This document shows positions 5,597-9,483 of a stretch of 9,483 nucleotides of DNA, one piece after another (position 1 is the stretch's first letter; each line of letters begins with the position of its first letter). The position numbers and the translations under genes are program-made. The stretch is taken from assembly GCA_903932805.1 (NCBI GenBank), contig CAIZHO010000168.1, forward strand, positions 1 to 9,483, written 5' to 3'. This DNA is from an uncultured Roseiflexaceae bacterium. Its GTDB lineage: Bacteria > Chloroflexota > Chloroflexia > Chloroflexales > Roseiflexaceae. Under the pieces are notes generated by a model. That model was not told the origin of the DNA, did no database searches, and saw only the letters and a program-made list of their open reading frames with translations.

Positions 5597-5601
5597 CATG
5601 T

Positions 5602-7440
5602 ATGAAGCGAACAGAATTGCGCAATGTGGCGATTATTGCGCACGTTGACCACGGCAAGACGACCCTCGTAGACGGTCTGCTACGCCAATCCCGTATCTTC
5701 CGAGATAACCAGCAGATGGCCGAGCGCGTGATGGACTCGAACGATCTCGAGCGCGAGCGTGGTATCACCATCATGGCCAAAAACACCGCCGTGATGTACA
5801 AGGGCAACAAAATCAACATCGTCGACACCCCAGGTCACGCAGACTTCGGCGGTGAAGTCGAACGTGTGATGAACATGGTCGACGGCGTGTTGTTGCTGGT
5901 CGACGCAGTCGACGGCCCGATGCCACAGACCCGCTTCGTGCTGCGTAAGGCGCTGCAGGCAGGCCACAAGGCCATCGTGGTGGTCAACAAAATCGATCGA
6001 CCCAATGCGCGCCCGCAATGGGTTGTCAACGAGACGTTCGACCTATTTGTCGAGCTGGGTGCTACTGACGAGCAAGCTGAGTTCCACACGGTCTACGCCA
6101 GTGCCATTAACGGCATTGCAGGTACAGACTTCAACAATCTCAACGATTCGCTCGAGCCATTGTTCGATGCGATCATCAACCACATCCCGGCACCCGACGT
6201 TGAACCAGAGGCGCCGCTGCAGATGTTGGTCACCAATACGTTCTACGACGACTACCGCGGCAAAATCATGATGGGCCGTGTCCGTCGTGGTTCGATGACC
6301 AAAGGGATGTCGGTCATCAAGTTCAACCACGAAGGCGAAATGAAGCCTTCGAAAATCATCCAAATCTTCCAGTACGTCGGTTTGAACCGCGCCGAAGTCG
6401 ACGAAGCCACCGCGGGCGACATCATCGCCATCGCAGGCATTGCCGATGGTATGATCGGCGACACCATTGCGGATCCAACCACGCCTGAGCAGCTGCCGGT
6501 ACTAGCCGTCGAAGAACCAACCGTCAACATGACGTTTGGTGTCAACACCAGCCCGTTTGCTGGTCGCGAAGGACAACATGTCACCTCCCGCAAGATCCGC
6601 GATCGTTTGTACGCCGAGCGTGAACGGGACGTGGCCTTGCGTGTCGAAGACACCGACGTGCCTGATGCATTCACGGTATCTGGCCGCGGTGAGTTGCACT
6701 TGACCATCTTGATCGAAAACATGCGCCGCGAAGGCTATGAGTTCCAGGTTTCGAAGCCTGAGGTCATCTTCCGCGTCATCGACGAGCAGCGGATGGAGCC
6801 GATTGAGCAAGTCGAAATCGAAGTTTCAGAAGCATACCAAGGTGCCGTCATCGAACTGCTCGGTCAACGCCGCGGCGTTATGCGCGACATGCGCTACCGC
6901 GACGACGGCACCGTCAGTTTGACCTTTCTTGTGCCGACCCGCGGTCTGCTCGGTTTCCGTCAGCAGTTGCTCACTGCAACCCGCGGTGAAGGCCAGATGA
7001 ATTCGTTGTTCTATGAATACCAGCCCGTAGCCGGTGATATCAGCACGCGTTCCAATGGCTCGTTGGTCGCGTCCGAGTCCGGTCAGACCACCACCTTTGG
7101 TCTGTTTGGCTCACAAGAGCGTGGCCAGCTGTTCATTGGCGCCGGCGTCGACATCTACGAAGGCATGGTCATCGGTATGCATGCCCGTGAACGTGACCTC
7201 GAAGTCAACTGCTGCAAAAAGAAGCACCTCACCAACATGCGTTCGTCGGGTGCTGACGATGCACAACGGCTCGAAACCCCGCGGAATATGAGCTTGGACG
7301 ATGCCGTCGAATACATCGGCGACGACGAACTGCTCGAAGTAACCCCAAAGAACTACCGCCTGCGCAAAAAGCTGCTCAACCAAGAAGAACGCAAGCGCGA
7401 TCAGAAGCGCCGCGAAATGTCTTTGATGACAAACGGCTAG
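5602..7440 (+). CDS. typA: Translational GTPase TypA/BipA
   Basis: This 612-residue ribosome-associated GTPase of the elongation factor family is linked to late ribosome assembly and to growth in cold or stress. All GTPase motifs are visible: G1 'A-H-V-D-H-G-K-T-T' (13-21), G2 'R-G-I-T' (53-56), G3 'D-T-P-G-H' (75-79), G4 'N-K-I-D' (129-132) and G5 'S-A' (167-168). These are followed by the beta-barrel domain II, EF-G-like domains III and V, and the TypA-specific C-terminal domain with 'K-K-K-H-L-T-N-M-R' and '[16 protein letters not shown]'. Length is normal and there is no frame disruption. The start at 5602 begins '[12 protein letters not shown]', the usual TypA opening, and has a ribosome binding site. 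It is monocistronic, with a strong terminator after the stop. I found no convincing promoter; its leader is the right edge of the candidate origin. Confidence 0.97.
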   Translation: MKRTELRNVAIIAHVDHGKTTLVDGLLRQSRIFRDNQQMAERVMDSNDLERERGITIMAKNTAVMYKGNKINIVDTPGHADFGGEVERVMNMVDGVLLLVDAVDGPMPQTRFVLRKALQAGHKAIVVVNKIDRPNARPQWVVNETFDLFVELGATDEQAEFHTVYASAINGIAGTDFNNLNDSLEPLFDAIINHIPAPDVEPEAPLQMLVTNTFYDDYRGKIMMGRVRRGSMTKGMSVIKFNHEGEMKPSKIIQIFQYVGLNRAEVDEATAGDIIAIAGIADGMIGDTIADPTTPEQLPVLAVEEPTVNMTFGVNTSPFAGREGQHVTSRKIRDRLYAERERDVALRVEDTDVPDAFTVSGRGELHLTILIENMRREGYEFQVSKPEVIFRVIDEQRMEPIEQVEIEVSEAYQGAVIELLGQRRGVMRDMRYRDDGTVSLTFLVPTRGLLGFRQQLLTATRGEGQMNSLFYEYQPVAGDISTRSNGSLVASESGQTTTFGLFGSQERGQLFIGAGVDIYEGMVIGMHARERDLEVNCCKKKHLTNMRSSGADDAQRLETPRNMSLDDAVEYIGDDELLEVTPKNYRLRKKLLNQEERKRDQKRREMSLMTNG

Positions 7441-7460
7441 TCTGCTCTCTGCACCAATCC

Positions 7461-7500
7461 AACAGACCGAGGTACGACACGTGCCTCGGTCTGTTTGTTG
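7461..7500 (+). terminator. Intrinsic terminator of typA
   Basis: The arms 7461-7472 and 7484-7495 are perfectly complementary over 12 bp (core GACCGAGG/CCTCGGTC). The 11-nt loop can close further by three pairs and a wobble. The T-rich stretch TTTGTTGTT (7494-7502) follows. It lies 21 nt after the typA stop. Confidence 0.9.
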
Positions 7501-7507
7501 TTATACT
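7499..7507 (+). promoter_or_regulatory. Extended -10 promoter for the ABC exporter genes
   Basis: TGTTATACT at 7499-7507 matches the extended -10 pattern TGnTATAAT at all but one position. There is no clear -35, which extended -10 promoters can do without. Transcription would start near 7514, giving a leader of about 30 nt. It begins inside the T tract of the typA terminator, so the ABC genes form their own unit. Confidence 0.55.
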
Positions 7508-7543
7508 ACCCAACATAATACGAACCTTTGCGACGAGGCATGC

Positions 7544-9295
7544 ATGAACCAGCTCCGGGCATTGTGGCCCTATGTGGTACGGTATCGGACACGTTTTTTG
7601 ATTGGATTGCTGGCGAGTATCGTGGCGACGGGGTTTGCCGTGCAGATCCCACAAATGCTGCGTATCATCGTCAACGACATCAATGCGCGTGGCATTGTGT
7701 GGACCGATTTGACCCACAGTGTCCTGATTATGGTGGGGTTTTCGGTCGCCGACGGTGTGTTCCGCTTCGGGCAACGTATCTTGATCTTGGGGACCGCGCA
7801 CCAGGTCGAAAGCGATATCCGCGAAGGCATGTTCAAACGCCTGCTCGAGCTCGATCAGAAGTTCTATGGTGAACATCACACTGGTGACCTGATGACACGG
7901 GTCACCAATGATATATCGGCTATCCGGCAGTTTTATGGCCCCGGGGTTAGTTCCTTGGCCAGTGCGATATTGATGATTGTGACCGCTTCGGCATTGATGA
8001 TGACGACCAACGCGACATTGGCTGCTATCGTGTTGATGCTGTTACCGGTGGTGACGGTGTTGTTTGTGGTGGTCGGTGCACGGATGCGCGTCATCTTCCG
8101 CAAAGTGCAGGATCTGTTCGGCGAGGTGTCGAGCCGCGCCCAAGAGAATTTCTCGGGTATTCGCACGATCAAGGCCTATACCCAAGAAGAGCCCGAAACG
8201 GCGGAATTTTTGCGTGTTAACGAACGATTTCGCCTCCAAAACGTCCGCTATGTGTTGTTGTCTGGTCTGCTTTGGCCGACGATTAGCCTCGTGATGGGTG
8301 TCATCGGTGCGCTCGTGCTGCTGATTGGTGGGCGCGCGGTGGCCGCAGGCGAGATGACGGTCGGCGATTTGGTGCTCTTCAACGGGTACCTCGCTGCACT
8401 CGCCTGGCCCGTGGTGGCCTTGGGATGGACGGTCGATTTGTTCCAGCAGGCGGCCTCTGCTGCGGGGCGTCTCGGCGAGGTGCTCCAGCGCATCCCCACC
8501 ATCAAAGATGAGTCACATACGCCGGTGCAATTGACCGTTACGGGTGCAATCGAATTCCGTAATGTCGGTATCACCGTCGGTGACGGCGATGGCAAACGAA
8601 CAATACTGCACGATATTTCTTTTATGGTCGAAAAGGGCAAAACGGTGGCTATCGTGGGTGCGACTGGTGGTGGTAAGACGACCCTGGTCAACCTGCTGTC
8701 TCGTGTCCAAGACCCGACGCACGGCAGCGTCCACATCGATGGCCACGATATCCGGACGGTGGCTTTGGCGTCGCTCCGTGAGGGTATCGGCTATGTGCCC
8801 CAAGATACGTTTTTGTTTAGTGTTCCTGTCCGCGAAAACGTCACGTTTGGGCGTCCCGATGCCGACGAGACCGACATCCAACAAGCATTGCTGATATCGC
8901 GCTTGAGCAACGATGTTGTCCAGCTCCCCAACGGTATCGACACGCTCGTGGGCGAACGGGGAGTCACATTGTCTGGTGGCCAAAAGCAACGGACGGCGAT
9001 TGCACGGGCCGTGTTGCGCAACCCGGCGATCTTGGTGCTCGACGATGCACTGTCGAGTGTTGATACCCACACCGCAGCACAGATTCTCGAGGGGTTACGC
9101 ACCTTCCGGGCTGGTCGTACGGCTATTCTGATTGCCCAACGCATCGCCACGGTGCGCGAGGCAGACCTGATTGTAGTACTACACGAAGGCACAATCGCCG
9201 AGCAAGGCACGCATACCGAGCTCGTTGCCCGCAATGGACGATACGCCGCCATGTACCAACGCGAACAATTAGCCGACGCTGTAGATAACGCCTGA
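7544..9295 (+). CDS. ABC exporter half-transporter with degenerate ATP site (heterodimer subunit)
   Basis: This 583-residue fused permease-ATPase of the multidrug/lipid exporter type (MsbA-like fold) spans the cytoplasmic membrane. Six transmembrane helices lie within about 17-300. The ATPase domain (about 335-575) has Walker A G372-x4-G377-K378-T379, Q-loop Q420, signature LSGGQ (476-480) and D-loop S504-x2-D507. The Walker B motif ends D500-D501, so aspartate replaces the catalytic glutamate. The H-loop histidine is Q532 ('A-Q-R-I-A-T-V'). Both changes mark the non-hydrolysing site subunit of heterodimeric exporters such as TM287/288 and BmrCD. ATG 7544 is the start because GAGG (7535-7538) lies 5 nt before it; a longer reading from 7481 would overlap the typA terminator. 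The partner half-transporter starts 42 nt downstream. Substrate is unknown. Confidence 0.93.
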   Translation: MNQLRALWPYVVRYRTRFLIGLLASIVATGFAVQIPQMLRIIVNDINARGIVWTDLTHSVLIMVGFSVADGVFRFGQRILILGTAHQVESDIREGMFKRLLELDQKFYGEHHTGDLMTRVTNDISAIRQFYGPGVSSLASAILMIVTASALMMTTNATLAAIVLMLLPVVTVLFVVVGARMRVIFRKVQDLFGEVSSRAQENFSGIRTIKAYTQEEPETAEFLRVNERFRLQNVRYVLLSGLLWPTISLVMGVIGALVLLIGGRAVAAGEMTVGDLVLFNGYLAALAWPVVALGWTVDLFQQAASAAGRLGEVLQRIPTIKDESHTPVQLTVTGAIEFRNVGITVGDGDGKRTILHDISFMVEKGKTVAIVGATGGGKTTLVNLLSRVQDPTHGSVHIDGHDIRTVALASLREGIGYVPQDTFLFSVPVRENVTFGRPDADETDIQQALLISRLSNDVVQLPNGIDTLVGERGVTLSGGQKQRTAIARAVLRNPAILVLDDALSSVDTHTAAQILEGLRTFRAGRTAILIAQRIATVREADLIVVLHEGTIAEQGTHTELVARNGRYAAMYQREQLADAVDNA

Positions 9296-9337
9296 CACGG
9301 TGCGATGCATTCGCTCGACGAGTAATAGGACACACAA

Positions 9338-9483
9338 ATGACAGTGTATGACGACGAGATATTAGGAAAAGCGTACGACGGTCGGTTGGTCAAGCGCCTG
9401 ATGGAATTTGTCTGGCCCTACAAATGGCAGCTCTTCCTGGCGATTGGGCTGATGATCGGCAGCGCGCTGGTCGAGCTTGTGCC
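9338..9483 (+). CDS. ABC exporter half-transporter, partner subunit (5' part only)
   Basis: The frame starts at ATG 9338, 7 nt after AGGA (9327-9330), and stays open to the window edge, giving 48 residues. It begins with an acidic and basic leader containing 'D-D-E-I-L-G-K-A-Y-D' (residues 5-14), then 'L-V-K-R-L-M-E-F-V-W-P-Y' and a hydrophobic segment starting at about residue 30 that looks like transmembrane helix 1. This leader is typical of the second, longer-tailed subunit of heterodimeric ABC exporters. It is co-transcribed with the preceding ABC gene and is expected to supply the intact catalytic glutamate and histidine, but its ATPase domain lies outside the window. Confidence 0.85.
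   Translation, partial: MTVYDDEILGKAYDGRLVKRLMEFVWPYKWQLFLAIGLMIGSALVELV

Noticed and set aside
5539..5601. N-terminal extension of typA from GTG 5539
   Set aside because: The 21 extra residues are cysteine-rich and unlike TypA N-termini. The start at 5602 has a ribosome binding site and gives the family's normal opening.
5430..5648. A 72-codon frame overlapping the start of typA
   Set aside because: It is out of frame with typA and has no domain; most of it lies in the AT-rich tract and leader. Only its last 21 codons, from ATG 5583, are mentioned as a possible leader frame.
7481..7543. N-terminal extension of the first ABC gene
   Set aside because: It would begin inside the typA terminator hairpin and precede the extended -10 promoter. 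ATG 7544 has GAGG at correct spacing.
1..9483. Mobile elements, CRISPR arrays, tRNA or rRNA genes, phage or defence genes
   Set aside because: Scanning by eye showed no spaced identical repeats, transposase or integrase motifs, cloverleaf-like segments or rRNA-like conserved blocks.

Overview
The window looks like ordinary chromosome from a bacterium of moderately high GC, most likely a member of the Chloroflexota. This is an inference from gene style and content: a MurJ-like flippase paired with a LysM/SH3/M23 wall hydrolase, a DUF151 'bifunctional nuclease' protein with an acidic tail, TypA/BipA, and a heterodimeric ABC exporter whose second half starts with a 'DDEILGKAYD' type leader. I see no rRNA, tRNA, insertion sequence, integrase, phage gene or CRISPR array. 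A database search would be needed to fix the lineage.

Layout. (1) 1-1006, rightward: the last 32 codons of an unidentified gene, a Nudix hydrolase and an AHSA1/SRPBCC protein, closed by a 34-nt perfect palindrome at 1033-1066. (2) 1085-4204, leftward: an M23 metallopeptidase followed 3 nt later by a MurJ-family membrane protein. They share a near-consensus sigma-70 promoter at 4232-4260 and form a cell-wall operon. (3) 4362-4955, rightward: the DUF151 protein. (4) 4956-5601: about 650 bp with no credible gene. It contains at least six close matches to the DnaA box, weaker ones, a pyrimidine-rich AT tract with a 9-nt repeat at 21-bp spacing, and a resemblance to the DnaA-trio element. It reads as a candidate chromosomal replication origin. 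(5) 5602-7440, rightward: typA with its own intrinsic terminator. (6) 7544 to the end, rightward: two consecutive ABC exporter half-transporters. The first has a degenerate ATP site, so the pair is probably a heterodimer; the second runs off the window.

How the parts relate. The M23 hydrolase and MurJ-like protein would act together on peptidoglycan. TypA is a translational GTPase linked to ribosome assembly and stress. The ABC pair is a likely drug or lipid exporter. The notable item is the gene-free block between the DUF151 gene and typA. To its right every gene runs rightward, and to its left the largest genes run leftward, as expected around an origin, although dnaA itself is not in the window. 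An incoming DUF151 transcript would be stopped at the left edge by a hairpin (4969-5028) that overlaps the first DnaA boxes.
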